64,000 bases of DNA from Edaphosphingomonas laterariae (lineage in GTDB: Bacteria; Pseudomonadota; Alphaproteobacteria; Sphingomonadales; Sphingomonadaceae), in the NCBI RefSeq assembly GCF_900188165.1, contig NZ_FZOS01000005.1:142145-206144 (forward strand), read 5' to 3'. The translations under genes were made by a program, and so were the position numbers. Below the pieces are notes generated by a model. That model was not told the DNA's origin, did not search any database, and saw nothing but the letters and a program-made list of their open reading frames with translations. Each line of letters opens with the position of its first letter. Position 1 is the stretch's first letter. This document shows, in pieces, positions 48,036 to 57,452 of the stretch.

Positions 48036-48426
48036 CGGGCCAGAGGGCCGGGCGGCCGCCGGTTCCCCTTCGTGGGGGACGGGAGGAAAGTCCGGGCTCC
48101 AAGAAGCAACGGTGCCGGGTAACACCCGGCGGCCCCGGCGCAGGCCGGGGTTAGGGACAGTGCCACAGAAAGCATACCGCCCGGCGGGCTTCGGCTCCGG
48201 GTAAGGGCGAAAGGGTGCGGTAAGAGCGCACCGCGGGCCGGGTAACCGGAACGGCATGGTAAACCCCACCGGGAGCAAGACCGAATAGGGACGGCATATG
48301 GGCTCGCTTCGCCCCGTCGTCCGGGTTGGTTGCTTGAGACCGCGGGCAACCGCGGTCCTAGAGGAATGGTCGCCCATCCGGCTTCGTGCCGGTGGACAGA
48401 ACCCGGCTTATAGGCCCTCTGGCGTT
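48036..48426 (+). ncRNA. rnpB: RNase P RNA (class A)
   Basis: The P1 stem pairs CCAGAGGGCC (48040-48049) with GGCCCTCTGG (48413-48422). Conserved catalytic-core elements are present: GAGGAAAGTCCGGGC, ACAGAAA with GGTAAGGGCGAAAG, GGTAAGAGCGCACCG, AGAGGAATGGTCGCCC and the 3' ACAGAACCCGGCTTA. T-rich bases follow P1. This RNA matures tRNA 5' ends. Confidence 0.97.
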
Positions 48427-48478
48427 TTCCTTGCGTTCGACCATGGATCGTTCGGCCGCTCCGCACTACATGGGGGGC

Positions 48479-49009
48479 ATGGCGCGTTCGTCTCGATCCA
48501 ATGACTGGGGTTTTCCCCGCTGGCGTGGTTATGGCAGCGAACGGGGGGCGACCAGGGTGCGCATGTGCGATCGCGAAGGCTGTGATCAGCCCGGCGATCG
48601 GCCTGCGCCCAAATCCCCCAACAGCCCGGAACGCTGGTATTTCTGCGAGGACCATGCGGCCGAATACAACCGCAACTGGAACTATTTCGAAGGGCTGAGC
48701 GCCGAGGAAGCCGCTGCCCGCGAAGCGCGCGAACGGCGCGACGCATCGGGATATGCGGATTCGAAGCATTATGCCTGGGGCGGCCCCGGCGATGGCACGC
48801 GATCGCGCGACGAGATGCGCGCGCTGGCCGTGCTCGAACTCGAGTCGGATGCCGACTTCGATGAGATCAAGGCCGCGTGGCGCCGGCTGGCCAAGGCCAA
48901 CCATCCCGATGTGAAGCCCAATGACGCGGCCGCCGCCGCGCGCTTCCAGTCGATCCAGGCCGCGTTCGAAGTGCTGCGCAAGGCCGAGGAGCGCCGGGCA
49001 ACGGCATGA
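48479..49009 (+). CDS. J-domain co-chaperone-like protein (C-terminal DnaJ domain)
   Basis: 176 residues. The N-terminal half has a paired-Cys motif (MCDREGCDQPGD) and a WYFCEDHAAEYNRNW segment that could bind a metal. The C-terminal ~65 residues form a J domain with the HPD tripeptide (KANHPDVKPN). J domains at the C-terminus are a known sphingomonad/rhizobial layout. Partner DnaK is assumed. The first Met after GGGGGG is used. Confidence 0.85.
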   Translation: MARSSRSNDWGFPRWRGYGSERGATRVRMCDREGCDQPGDRPAPKSPNSPERWYFCEDHAAEYNRNWNYFEGLSAEEAAAREARERRDASGYADSKHYAWGGPGDGTRSRDEMRALAVLELESDADFDEIKAAWRRLAKANHPDVKPNDAAAAARFQSIQAAFEVLRKAEERRATA

Positions 49010-49019
49010 GGGCAGGGGC

Positions 49020-49349
49020 GTGAAAAGCCATGTCCGCTCGGAATGGCAGGGCGCCATTCTCGTCTGCCGCAAATGCGGCAAGAAAGCGGGCGGCGGCTTC
49101 GGCCCCAAGGGCAAGACCAGCCTCGCCAAGGCGCTGCGCAAGGAAATGCACGGCGGCAAGGGCCGCAAGGCGAAGCTCGGCGTGGTCGAAGTCGGCTGCC
49201 TCGATATCTGCCCCAAACGTGCCGTCACCGTCGTCGATACCCGCCATCCCGGCGAATGGCTGATCGTCCGCGCCGGAACGCCGGTCGAGGATGTCGTGGG
49301 GCGACTGAACAGAAGCGCGGATGAAACCGGGGGTGAAGGTCAGCCCTGA
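49020..49349 (+). CDS. (2Fe-2S) ferredoxin-like domain protein
   Basis: 109 residues from GTG (GGCAGGGG upstream). C-x2-C (CRKCGKK) near residue 16 and GCLDICPK-x2-VTVV near residue 60 match the thioredoxin-like [2Fe-2S] ferredoxin fold. A Lys/Gly-rich loop lies between the two Cys pairs. It may carry electrons for a ring oxygenase, but it does not neighbour one. Confidence 0.78.
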   Translation: MKSHVRSEWQGAILVCRKCGKKAGGGFGPKGKTSLAKALRKEMHGGKGRKAKLGVVEVGCLDICPKRAVTVVDTRHPGEWLIVRAGTPVEDVVGRLNRSADETGGEGQP

Positions 49350-49934
49350 GCGCCCCCCGCCCATGCCGCCGCTCAGGATTGCGCCGGGGCAACTGGCTGA
49401 CCGGATTATGGCGCGGCATGTAACTCGCCCGATTTTCGACCGGGCCATCGTCCGGTTTCGAGCCACAAGGCCAAGTGGTTGTGGCGGCTTGGTCGGGTTT
49501 TCCCGTCCACCCGCCCCATGCCTCGTCATGCCAGCGCAGGCTGGCATCGCTCCGTTCCTTCGAACGCAGCATCAGAAAGAAGTGAGATCCCAGCCTTCGC
49601 ATATTGAAAGCGGACGCCGTCAATATCAGGTCCGTCGTATGTTTCGCCCTTCTACAGGCTCTATGCCGTGTGGTGCGCCGTCAGGTAGGTCGCTCGAGCC
49701 GAGCGCCTCGTCGCTTTCGGGATCACCGGCAACTAGGTTGATTGGTGCAACAATGTCAGCCGGGGGCGGTTTGCAGCGGTGTTCCTGATGCAGTGCCTGA
49801 CGGCTCTCGACGCGGATTGGATCATAGTGCCGTCACTGGAGGAGGGCGCTCGTCGAGGGCGCGCACAGTTGCTAGCCAAGGGAGTGGCCAAGCCACTATA
49901 GCGACGGTGACGTTGATCGCTAAGGGCGGGACGA
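49350..49934. other. 585-bp gap with one REP-like element
   Basis: No convincing protein-coding frame. The left ~200 bp are similar in composition to the chromosome and contain the REP-like palindrome at 49528-49547. The right ~300 bp are less GC-rich and lead into the NYN gene. No tRNA, attachment site or direct repeat flanking the NYN gene was found by eye. Confidence 0.5.
49528..49547. repeat. REP-like palindrome, copy 3
   Basis: ATGCCAGC-GCAG-GCTGGCAT, perfect 8-bp stem with a 4-nt loop. The arms are identical to copy 2 at 17798. Confidence 0.6.
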
Positions 49935-51020
49935 ATGAGCATCACATTGGAAGCGACATTCCCACAGGCTGTTGGCCAAGACGGTCGCTTTTCGCTTGAT
50001 CTCTACGTTGAGCGGTCCCGGCAGTTTACGGCAGCGGCCAAGGACATAGCCGAGGTATCTAGCCGGGGGGTCGTCCAGCATAGATCACTTATCTTGGTCG
50101 ACCTGCAAGGCCTGTACCTCGCTCTGGTCAACTGGTTTGCGGCGCAGGAAATCCCCTTGGAAAGCGGGCTGCTGCTCAGCGAGTTTGCAATCTGTTCGCT
50201 TTCCTCGGTGGTCAAGTCGGTGGAGCAGCGGATTATGGCAAACTCCGGCGGCCCGATCATCACCTTCTCAGAATTGGTCCGACGTGTCACGAAGGACGAG
50301 GTGCCGACGGCTGTGCCGGAGCACGAGGTGTTGAAGCTCGAGCCTAGCATTGAACTCTTCTACGCTCCTGTGCCCTTGAAGGAAATTGAATGGCAGCTGC
50401 GGAAGAGGGCGCAGCAAGGGAGCTGGCAAGCCGAAGAGCAGTTGGCGGGCCTGTCGGCGGGGCTTGTCTCTTATCCTGGTGTTGAACGTGATTACCGGTT
50501 CTACGAGGATTTCGTAACGTGCCTGAAGAAGAGCCCGTTCGTGACCCGTTCGGAGCATGGCTTCTTTAACTTCTATGTGGGTGCGAGGGGTCTGAAGTTC
50601 ATTGACGAGAAGGAAGTTGATATTCGCGTCGCCATCCGGGCTGTTGACGCTTGCTACGATAGAACGGCTGACTCGGTTTGCATCGTGTCCTCGGACCAGG
50701 ATTTCGTGCCTCTTCTCGAACGATGCCAGCGAGCCGGACTGACGAGCTTCCAAGCAGACGCTGCCAAGTTTATGCAGCCGGAGAGGGTTGGACGCAGGAT
50801 ACGCGAGCTCGGGACGAGTTACATCCCGACGCGCATGGAGTCTGGTTGGCCGCTGCGCGTAATCATCGGGTCTATGTCCCCGTTTTCTAGGTATCAAATT
50901 TCCTTCGACGAACTGGAAGGGCTGTGTCGCGCGCACAATGCGATCAATGACGTTGAACTTCATCCGCAGCGTCTCGACAACGGAAACGCAGGTTTGGTCA
51001 TGCACCGACCGGTTCGCTGA
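49935..51020 (+). CDS. NYN/PIN-like domain protein (likely RNA-processing nuclease)
   Basis: 361 residues. NYN landmarks are ILVDLQGLYLAL near residue 53 (first catalytic Asp), then KEVDIRVAIRAVDACYD and VCIVSSDQDFVPLL (around residues 215-258), which carry further metal-binding Asp residues. A C-terminal ~70 residues is of unknown fold. NYN domains are PIN-like metal-dependent RNases. Composition is less GC-rich than the neighbours, with many non-preferred codons, and non-coding gaps lie on both sides. All suggest acquisition. A defence or toxin role is possible but not shown. Confidence 0.82.
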   Translation: MSITLEATFPQAVGQDGRFSLDLYVERSRQFTAAAKDIAEVSSRGVVQHRSLILVDLQGLYLALVNWFAAQEIPLESGLLLSEFAICSLSSVVKSVEQRIMANSGGPIITFSELVRRVTKDEVPTAVPEHEVLKLEPSIELFYAPVPLKEIEWQLRKRAQQGSWQAEEQLAGLSAGLVSYPGVERDYRFYEDFVTCLKKSPFVTRSEHGFFNFYVGARGLKFIDEKEVDIRVAIRAVDACYDRTADSVCIVSSDQDFVPLLERCQRAGLTSFQADAAKFMQPERVGRRIRELGTSYIPTRMESGWPLRVIIGSMSPFSRYQISFDELEGLCRAHNAINDVELHPQRLDNGNAGLVMHRPVR

Positions 51021-51176
51021 GGGCGAATGACCGCAACTGGTCGTGAACTGCCGTTGCGAGATACATCCGCAATATCGGCGCGTCCTGACAGGCAGTTTTT
51101 GGCAGCCAGATCAAGTTGTCGGTCATGGCGGGCGTCGCGATAGGCGAGAGGCTGATCCGCGCGGCGCGGCTGGCGT

Positions 51177-52712
51177 TCACCCCACGGCGGCGATTTCGTA
51201 GAGGAAATCGACGAAGCCCATGATTGAATCGTCCATGCCCGCCACTTTCGGGTTGGTGCTTTCGATGACGAAATATTCGTCGAGCGCGTGGGCGCCACTG
51301 CCGTGGCCGAGGCCGAACTGGCCGGCGGGCAGGCCGACCGGCTGGCCGGTGAAGACGACGCCGGGCCAGGAACCGGCAAGGCGCGGATAGAGCGTGGTCG
51401 GCACCTTGGCGCGGGCATAGACGGCCAGTTCCGCCTTGACGAGCTTGCTGTCCTCCGGCGTTTCGGTGGGATCGTAGCCGCCCGAGACGACCATTTCGAT
51501 ATCCTGATAGCCATGTTTGTCGAGATGGGCGCGGATCTTGGCGACGGCCTCATCCTTGGTCTGGTTGGGCACGATGCGGCAATCGATCTTGGCGACGGCG
51601 CGGCCGGGCAGCACGGTCTTGCCGCCGGGCCCGGTATAGCCGGCGACCAGCCCTTCGATGTTGATCGTCGGTGCCGAAGCGAGACGTTCGAGCGCCTTCT
51701 GCCAGGGCAGATCGTCGATCCAGCTTTTGACGCCGAGCATCCGCTTGGCGTCCTCCTCGCTCATGCTGCGCGCGGCCTCGGCGATGAGCGCCCGTTCGCG
51801 CGGGGTGAGCGGGCGGACATTGGCCATATAGCCATCGACCGCGGGCATATTGCCATCGGGCGTGACGAGGGTGGACAGCGCGGCGACCAGCCGCCAGGCA
51901 GGGCTGTCGACGCGCGCCTTCTCGCTCGAATGAATGTCGCGCGCGGGGCCGCGCCCCCATTTTTCACCCGATGCGATCAGTTCGAACTCGATCACGCCCT
52001 TGGCGCCGAGATTGACCGCGACGCCGCCGGTGGCCGGGCTCTGCCAGCCGGTGGGGATGATGACGCCCGTGCATTTCTTGAGTGCGGCAAGCACATGTGG
52101 GCGGCGGACGATCTCGCTGAAATGGGGCGAGCCGATCTCCTCTTCGCCCTCGGCGACGAGCACGAGGTTGACCGGCAGCTTGCGCCCGGCCTTGCGGAAG
52201 GCGTGGAGCGCGGCGAGGAAATTCGCCTCCGGCCCCTTCTGGTTCACGGCCCCCCGGCCCATCACCACCTTGCCGAATCCGGGCTTGTCGACGAGCCGTG
52301 CTTCCACCGGCGGCACCGACCATTCGGCGGGGTCATATTGCTTCACGTCGTACATGAAGTAGATGCCCATCCACTTCTTCGCGCCCGCATCCAGCGTGGC
52401 GAAAACGCCGGGATGGCCGCTGGTCGGCACGCGTTCGACATGCTGGAAGCCGGCGTCGCGGGCCAGTTCCATCATGTGGGAACAGCCCTTTTCCATGTCG
52501 CGGTTCTCGGCCGCGATGGAGGGGAGGCGGATCCAGTCCTGCAGGCGCTGCACGGCTTCGGGATGGTTGGCTTCCACCGCCTTGCGGATCGCCGCGAGAT
52601 CGCCGCTTTCCGCCAGCACCGCGCCGGGGGCGAACAGCGCGGCCCCGGCGGCGGCCCCGCGCAGCACGGCGCGGCGATCGGCAAAGCTGACGTCGCGATA
52701 ATCCTGGGCCAT
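51177..52712 (-). CDS. M20 family metallohydrolase, atypical metal site
   Basis: 511 residues. A Tat-like RRAVLRGAAAG leader suggests export. The fold-defining YDVKQYD, GRGAVNQKG, EGEEEIGS, IHSSEKARVDSPA and GSGAHALDEY segments are in order. The usual first zinc-ligand His of GH-x-D is M120 (D122 kept), and the bridging Asp of the SDDKG motif is N157. The Glu pair E190/E191 is retained. It may use one metal, another ion, or have lost activity. GGGGGTGAG precedes the ATG; the longer frames upstream look non-coding. Confidence 0.85.
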   Translation of the reverse strand: MAQDYRDVSFADRRAVLRGAAAGAALFAPGAVLAESGDLAAIRKAVEANHPEAVQRLQDWIRLPSIAAENRDMEKGCSHMMELARDAGFQHVERVPTSGHPGVFATLDAGAKKWMGIYFMYDVKQYDPAEWSVPPVEARLVDKPGFGKVVMGRGAVNQKGPEANFLAALHAFRKAGRKLPVNLVLVAEGEEEIGSPHFSEIVRRPHVLAALKKCTGVIIPTGWQSPATGGVAVNLGAKGVIEFELIASGEKWGRGPARDIHSSEKARVDSPAWRLVAALSTLVTPDGNMPAVDGYMANVRPLTPRERALIAEAARSMSEEDAKRMLGVKSWIDDLPWQKALERLASAPTINIEGLVAGYTGPGGKTVLPGRAVAKIDCRIVPNQTKDEAVAKIRAHLDKHGYQDIEMVVSGGYDPTETPEDSKLVKAELAVYARAKVPTTLYPRLAGSWPGVVFTGQPVGLPAGQFGLGHGSGAHALDEYFVIESTNPKVAGMDDSIMGFVDFLYEIAAVG

Positions 52713-52811
52713 GGACTCACCCCCTGTTTTCAATGCGTTCGACATTAGATCGCGGATTTGGCCGCCGGGCAAGCTGGCGTGATGCGAAGGCCGGGCTATA
52801 GAAGTGCGGGC

Positions 52812-53975
52812 ATGGCAAGGGAGCGGATGGTGGCGCTGAGCGCGGAGCGGGTGGACGAAATGGTGCGCGAAGGGGTGGCCGCGATGCAGCGGCGCGATCC
52901 CGCGACGGCGCGCCGCCTGTTCGAGATTTTGGCCGACCCGGCTTCGGGCGTGGCGCCGCCCTGGCTGTTGCTGGCACAGGCGTGCCGCATGGCGGGCGAC
53001 GACGTAGCGGAGGAGGGCGCGGTCGATCGCCTGATCGCGGAGCAGCCGCGCCACCTGCGCGGGCTACTGATGAAGGGTGATTGCCGTGCCCGTGCCGGCG
53101 ACATGCGGGCGATGACATCCTTCTTCTCGCTGGCGGTGAAGCTGGCGGCGACGGTGGAGCAACTGCCGCCCGCGCTGGCGGCGGAGCTGGATCGGGCGCG
53201 GGCGGCGCTGGCCGCCCAGTCGCGCGACTATCACGCGCATCTGGATAGCGCGCTGCACGGGGTGGATGTTGCGGCAGCGGGCCCGCGCTTTCGTGAGGCG
53301 GCGGATATTCTGGCCGGACGCAAGCAGGTCTATCTGCAACAGCCCAACAGCTTTTATTATCCCGGCCTGCCGCAGATCCAGTTCTACGATCGCGCGCAAT
53401 TTTCCTGGGTGGCGGAGATGGAGGCGGCCGTGCCCGCGATGCGCGCCGAACTGGAAGCACTGATGGCCGAGGGCGAGGCGTTCGCGCCCTATATCCAGCC
53501 GCGCGAAAACCGGCCGCAATCGCCCAATCCGTTGTTTGGCGATCCCCGCTGGGGCGCGGCCCATATCTGGCAGGATGGTGCGCTCGTCCCCGAAATGGCG
53601 GATCGCTGCCCGCGCACGGTGGCGGCGCTGGCGGCGGCGCCGATCCCGGTGATCCGCGAACGATCGCCGATGGCGCTGTTCTCGCGCCTCCACCCCGGCA
53701 CCCATATCGAGCCCCATCATGGCATGCTGAACACGCGGCTGATCTGCCATTTGCCGCTGATCGTGCCGCCGGGCTGTCGCCTGCGCGTGGGCAACGATGT
53801 GCGCGCGTGGGAGGAAGGCAAGATGCTGATCTTCGACGACAGCATCGAGCATGAGGCGTGGAACGAGGGCGACAGCACACGGGTGGTGCTGCTGTTCGAA
53901 ATCTGGCGGCCGGAACTCGATGCGGCCGAGCGCGAGGCGCTGACGACGCTGTTCGAATCGATCGTCGATTATTGA
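52812..53975 (+). CDS. Aspartyl/asparaginyl beta-hydroxylase domain protein
   Basis: 387 residues. The N-terminal ~130 are TPR-like helices. The C-terminal domain has the 2-oxoglutarate/Fe(II) residues: His in HIEPHHGMLNTRL, Arg in PPGCRLRVG, and a second His in FDDSIEHEAWN. It resembles bacterial AspH/LpxO-like hydroxylases of proteins or lipid A. Start uncertain: ATG 52827 has GGGAG three bases away, and 52812 gives a longer lead. Confidence 0.82.
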   Translation: MARERMVALSAERVDEMVREGVAAMQRRDPATARRLFEILADPASGVAPPWLLLAQACRMAGDDVAEEGAVDRLIAEQPRHLRGLLMKGDCRARAGDMRAMTSFFSLAVKLAATVEQLPPALAAELDRARAALAAQSRDYHAHLDSALHGVDVAAAGPRFREAADILAGRKQVYLQQPNSFYYPGLPQIQFYDRAQFSWVAEMEAAVPAMRAELEALMAEGEAFAPYIQPRENRPQSPNPLFGDPRWGAAHIWQDGALVPEMADRCPRTVAALAAAPIPVIRERSPMALFSRLHPGTHIEPHHGMLNTRLICHLPLIVPPGCRLRVGNDVRAWEEGKMLIFDDSIEHEAWNEGDSTRVVLLFEIWRPELDAAEREALTTLFESIVDY

Positions 53976-55063
53976 CCGTCGGGCATCGCCGCCACCGTCT
54001 CCGCGACGGTGACGAAGGGCGAGGCGGTGGAGTGGAGGACGAATTCGCGCACCGCCGCGCCGAATTGCGCGGGCGTCGGTTCGCCGGCGAAGAAACGCGG
54101 CATCAGCAGGTTGCCCGCGCTGTCGATCGTCACCGCATAAACGGGCCCTTCGATCGACAGCCGGCCGAATGCGCCGTCGACCAGCCGGGCCATCTGGTCG
54201 GGCAGGCGGACGAGGCGGAAGATGCCGAGATCCTTGACCTCGGCGAAATAGAGCAGCGGCGCCTTGGTGGAACGGCGGATGGCGACATCGCCGAGCGGCG
54301 GGGTTTCGATGCGGCCGATTTCGGGTAGCGCGCGCTCGGCGGTGGCGTCGAACGACATGGTCTTGGCCAGCAAGGATGGCAGCATGCTTTCTACCATATG
54401 GCTGTCGAAGGGCACCGTGCCGCTGGTCCGGCAGGCGGCGCCGGTGCAATCGCCATTGGCGGCCAGCACGGCGGCCCAGGGGAGTTCGCGAACGATGATG
54501 TCGATCGCGCCTTCCTGCGCCGGATCGCGTACCTGCGTGATCGTGGCGCGGACCTTGACCGACCATTTCCCGAGATCGGCGAGGTAGATATAGTCCATCA
54601 CCGTCGCCGGGCCGATGCCGGTCTTGTAGGTGCCCTTGAAGGCGCGCAGCGGGACCGGGGAACTGGCCGGCGCGGCGATCGCGAACGGGCCGCTGACCCA
54701 GACGAACGCCTTGGGCGATCGCGCCGCGATCGCGGCCAGCGCGCCTTTCAGCTCATGCTGTTCCGCGCCCTGCGGCTTGTACAGATAGATGGATAGCCGC
54801 GTATGCGTATCGCCATCCTGCGCGTCGTAATTGATCGCCACGTCGCTGCCATCAGGCGCGAGGGCGATCGCGCGGCTGCGCCGGAAAATGCCGTAGGCCG
54901 CCGGGAAGCTGGCGCCGGTGGGCTTGTGGACGAGCGGGCCGGACGCCGGATCGCCCGCCCAGACGGCGGAGGCCGGGGTGTCGGCGGGTTGGGCAAGGGC
55001 CGGTGGAGCAAGCAGGAGGAGGGCGGCGGCGAGCGCAAGGCGGGCGGGATAAGGGCCTGTCAT
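53969..55063 (-). CDS. Exported protein of unknown function
   Basis: 364 residues. A signal peptide (PARLALAAALLLLAPPALAQ) is followed by a mainly beta-strand body with a paired-Cys segment (GDCTGAACR). No catalytic motif recognised. It overlaps the convergent hydroxylase gene by 7 bases. Confidence 0.65.
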   Translation of the reverse strand: MTGPYPARLALAAALLLLAPPALAQPADTPASAVWAGDPASGPLVHKPTGASFPAAYGIFRRSRAIALAPDGSDVAINYDAQDGDTHTRLSIYLYKPQGAEQHELKGALAAIAARSPKAFVWVSGPFAIAAPASSPVPLRAFKGTYKTGIGPATVMDYIYLADLGKWSVKVRATITQVRDPAQEGAIDIIVRELPWAAVLAANGDCTGAACRTSGTVPFDSHMVESMLPSLLAKTMSFDATAERALPEIGRIETPPLGDVAIRRSTKAPLLYFAEVKDLGIFRLVRLPDQMARLVDGAFGRLSIEGPVYAVTIDSAGNLLMPRFFAGEPTPAQFGAAVREFVLHSTASPFVTVAETVAAMPDGQ

Positions 55064-55201
55064 CGGGGCAGTCTGACAGATCGAAGCCCCTCGGGACAAG
55101 TCCGCCGCCGGATCAGGGCTAACCCCAATGTCGTCCACGGTATGGCGGATTATTCTGGCGGGCGAATGCGGGCGCTTTCCGGCCAGCAGCGGAGACGGAA
55201 G

Positions 55202-56128
55202 ATGGGTAGCCAGATCCTGCCATCATGGAATGACGGGGCCGCCCGCGCGGCAATCATGGATTTCGTAGGCCGGGTGACGAAGGAGGGCGGGCCGGATTAT
55301 GTGCGGCCGGCCGAACGCATCGCCACTTTCGACAATGACGGGACTTTGTGGTGCGAGCAGCCCTTGCAGGTCCAGTTCTTCTTCGCCCGCGAACGGCTGG
55401 ACGCGATGGTGGAAAAAGACCCTAGCCTGAAGGATCGCCCGCCGTTCAAGGCCTTCGTCGATCGCGACATGGAAGCGATCAAGGCACAGGGCAAGAAGGC
55501 CCTGATGACGGTGGCGGCGGCCGTCCACGCGGGCACGACCGAGGACGAGTTCTACGTGATCGCCGAGGAATGGCTGGCGCGCGGCAAGCATCCCACGCTG
55601 GGCCGGCTGTTCACCCAATTGACCTATCGGCCGCAGGTGGAACTGCTCGACTATCTAAGGGCCAACGGCTTCAGGACCTTCATCGTTTCGGGCGGCGGGA
55701 TCGATCTGATCCGTGCCTTTGCCGAGACCGCCTATGGCATCCCGCGCGAACAGGTGGTGGGATCCAGCAACAAGACCCGTTTCGAACTGGTCGACGGGCG
55801 GGCCTCGCTGGTCAAGCTGGCGGAGCTTGGCAGCTTCGATGATCGCGAGGTGAAGCCCGCCAACATCAACCTGCATATCGGCCGCCGGCCGATCCTGGCG
55901 TTCGGCAATTCGGACGGCGATCTGGCGATGATGCGCTATGCGCTGGGCAACCGGGGCCCGAGCCTCGCGCTTCTGCTCCACCATGACGATGCCGACCGCG
56001 AATTCGCTTATGATCGCGAATTCGTCCTCAGCCCGCTGGCCGAGGCGCTCGACAAGGCTGCGGACTACGGGATCACGGTGGTCAGCATGAAGCGCGACTG
56101 GAAAGCGGTGTTCACCAGCGATCCGTGA
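55202..56128 (+). CDS. HAD superfamily hydrolase (phosphatase-like)
   Basis: 308 residues. HAD motif I is FDNDGTLW, motif II IVSGGGIDLI, motif III Lys in SNKTRFEL-x4-AS region, and motif IV FGNSDGDLAM. A cap helix bundle lies between motifs I and II, as in phosphoserine phosphatase. No export signal. GGAGACGG precedes the ATG. Substrate unknown. Confidence 0.85.
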   Translation: MGSQILPSWNDGAARAAIMDFVGRVTKEGGPDYVRPAERIATFDNDGTLWCEQPLQVQFFFARERLDAMVEKDPSLKDRPPFKAFVDRDMEAIKAQGKKALMTVAAAVHAGTTEDEFYVIAEEWLARGKHPTLGRLFTQLTYRPQVELLDYLRANGFRTFIVSGGGIDLIRAFAETAYGIPREQVVGSSNKTRFELVDGRASLVKLAELGSFDDREVKPANINLHIGRRPILAFGNSDGDLAMMRYALGNRGPSLALLLHHDDADREFAYDREFVLSPLAEALDKAADYGITVVSMKRDWKAVFTSDP

Positions 56129-56149
56129 CGCGCCGGGCGATCTTCGCCT

Positions 56150-56464
56150 TCACGCTTCGACGTCGGCGCTGACCCGGTGGAAGAAGGGGTGCGGGGGCGA
56201 GATGCCGCGCTGGATGTTGCTGAACATGCCCGCGCCCAGTGTCGGCAGGATCGCTTCGACCAGCGTCACATGTTCCAGATTGCGCACGTCGATATGCACT
56301 TCCAGCCGGCCTTCGTAGGAGAAGGTGACGATCGCCTCCTGCGGGCAGACGGCAATCAGCGTCTCGGTGATCCGGCGCAGCTCGTCCGAAATCGCGGTCG
56401 ATCGAGGCTTGGATGGCAGCCGTTCGACACCGGCGACGTTACCACTCTTCTCAACAGCACTCAT
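56150..56464 (-). CDS. Conserved protein of unknown function upstream of the MoxR gene's end
   Basis: 104 residues with a mixed alpha/beta look: an N-terminal helix (DELRRITETLIAVC) and beta strands TFSYEGRLEVHID. AAGGGTCGG precedes the ATG. Lies 68 bp downstream of the MoxR gene on the same strand, so possibly co-expressed. No family recognised. Confidence 0.6.
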   Translation of the reverse strand: MSAVEKSGNVAGVERLPSKPRSTAISDELRRITETLIAVCPQEAIVTFSYEGRLEVHIDVRNLEHVTLVEAILPTLGAGMFSNIQRGISPPHPFFHRVSADVEA

Positions 56465-56531
56465 TTCCGACCCTTCTGGCTGGAGGGGGCCTCCAATCCA
56501 AAGCAAAATGCGAGATTCGGCAAGCCGGGAT

Positions 56532-57374
56532 TTACCCTTGGCGCCGTGCCATGAAGGCCAGCCGCTCGAACAGCATCACGTCCTGCTCGTTCTTGAGCAG
56601 CGCGCCATGGAGCGGCGGGATGGCCTTGCGGGCGTCCTTCGTCTGAAGCACGTCGAGCGGCATGTCTTCCGCCAGCAGCAGCTTCAGCCAATCCAGCAAC
56701 TCACGGGTGGACGGCTTTTTCTTGAGGCCGGGAACGTCGCGGACTTCGTAGAAGATGTCCATCGCGCGGCTGACCAGAACCTTCTGGATGCCGGGGAAAT
56801 GGACGTCGATGATTTCCTGCATCGTGTCCCGTTCAGGGAATTTGATGTAGTGGAAAAAGCAGCGGCGCAGGAACGCGTCCGGCAAATCTTTTTCGTTGTT
56901 CGATGTGATGACGACGATCGGGCGCTCCTTCGCGGCGATCGTTTCGCCCGTTTCATAGACGTCGAAGCTCATCCGATCGAGTTCCTGCAGCAGATCGTTC
57001 GGAAACTCGATGTCGGCCTTGTCGATCTCGTCGATCAGCAGGACGGGCAGTTCGGGGGAGGTGAACGCCTCCCACAGCTTGCCCTTGCGGATATAGTTGG
57101 AAATGTCGTGGACGCGCGGATCGCCGAGCTGGCCGTCGCGCAGGCGGGCCACCGCATCATATTCGTACAGGCCCTGATGCGCCTTGGTGGTGGATTTCAC
57201 ATGCCACTGGATCAGCGGCGCGCCGGTGGCCTTGGCGATTTCGTGCGCGAGCACCGTCTTGCCGGTGCCCGGTTCGCCCTTGACGAGCAGCGGACGGCGG
57301 AGCGTGACCGCGGCATTGACGGCGACCTTCAGGTCGTCGGTCGCCACATAGTTTTTCGTGCCTTCGAAGCGCAC
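56532..57374 (-). CDS. MoxR family AAA+ ATPase
   Basis: 280 residues. Walker A GEPGTGKT, Walker B LLIDEIDKAD, sensor-1 ITSNNEKDLPDAFLRR, and the C-terminal helical lid are visible. GTG at 57374 follows GGGAG at six bases and gives the expected N-terminus (RFEGTKNYV). MoxR ATPases work with VWA-domain partners in protein maturation; no VWA gene adjoins it here. Confidence 0.92.
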   Translation of the reverse strand: MRFEGTKNYVATDDLKVAVNAAVTLRRPLLVKGEPGTGKTVLAHEIAKATGAPLIQWHVKSTTKAHQGLYEYDAVARLRDGQLGDPRVHDISNYIRKGKLWEAFTSPELPVLLIDEIDKADIEFPNDLLQELDRMSFDVYETGETIAAKERPIVVITSNNEKDLPDAFLRRCFFHYIKFPERDTMQEIIDVHFPGIQKVLVSRAMDIFYEVRDVPGLKKKPSTRELLDWLKLLLAEDMPLDVLQTKDARKAIPPLHGALLKNEQDVMLFERLAFMARRQG

Positions 57375-57452
57375 CCGAAACTCCCTTGCCGTGCCCGTCA
57401 ACCTTGGCGTCAACGCAGGTCGGATAGGGGGCGCGGGCGCCGCTGGCAAGCG

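Noticed and set aside
50998..51180. A 60-residue reverse-strand frame after the NYN gene
   Set aside because: No motif, no ribosome site and it overlaps the NYN 3' end; treated as non-coding.
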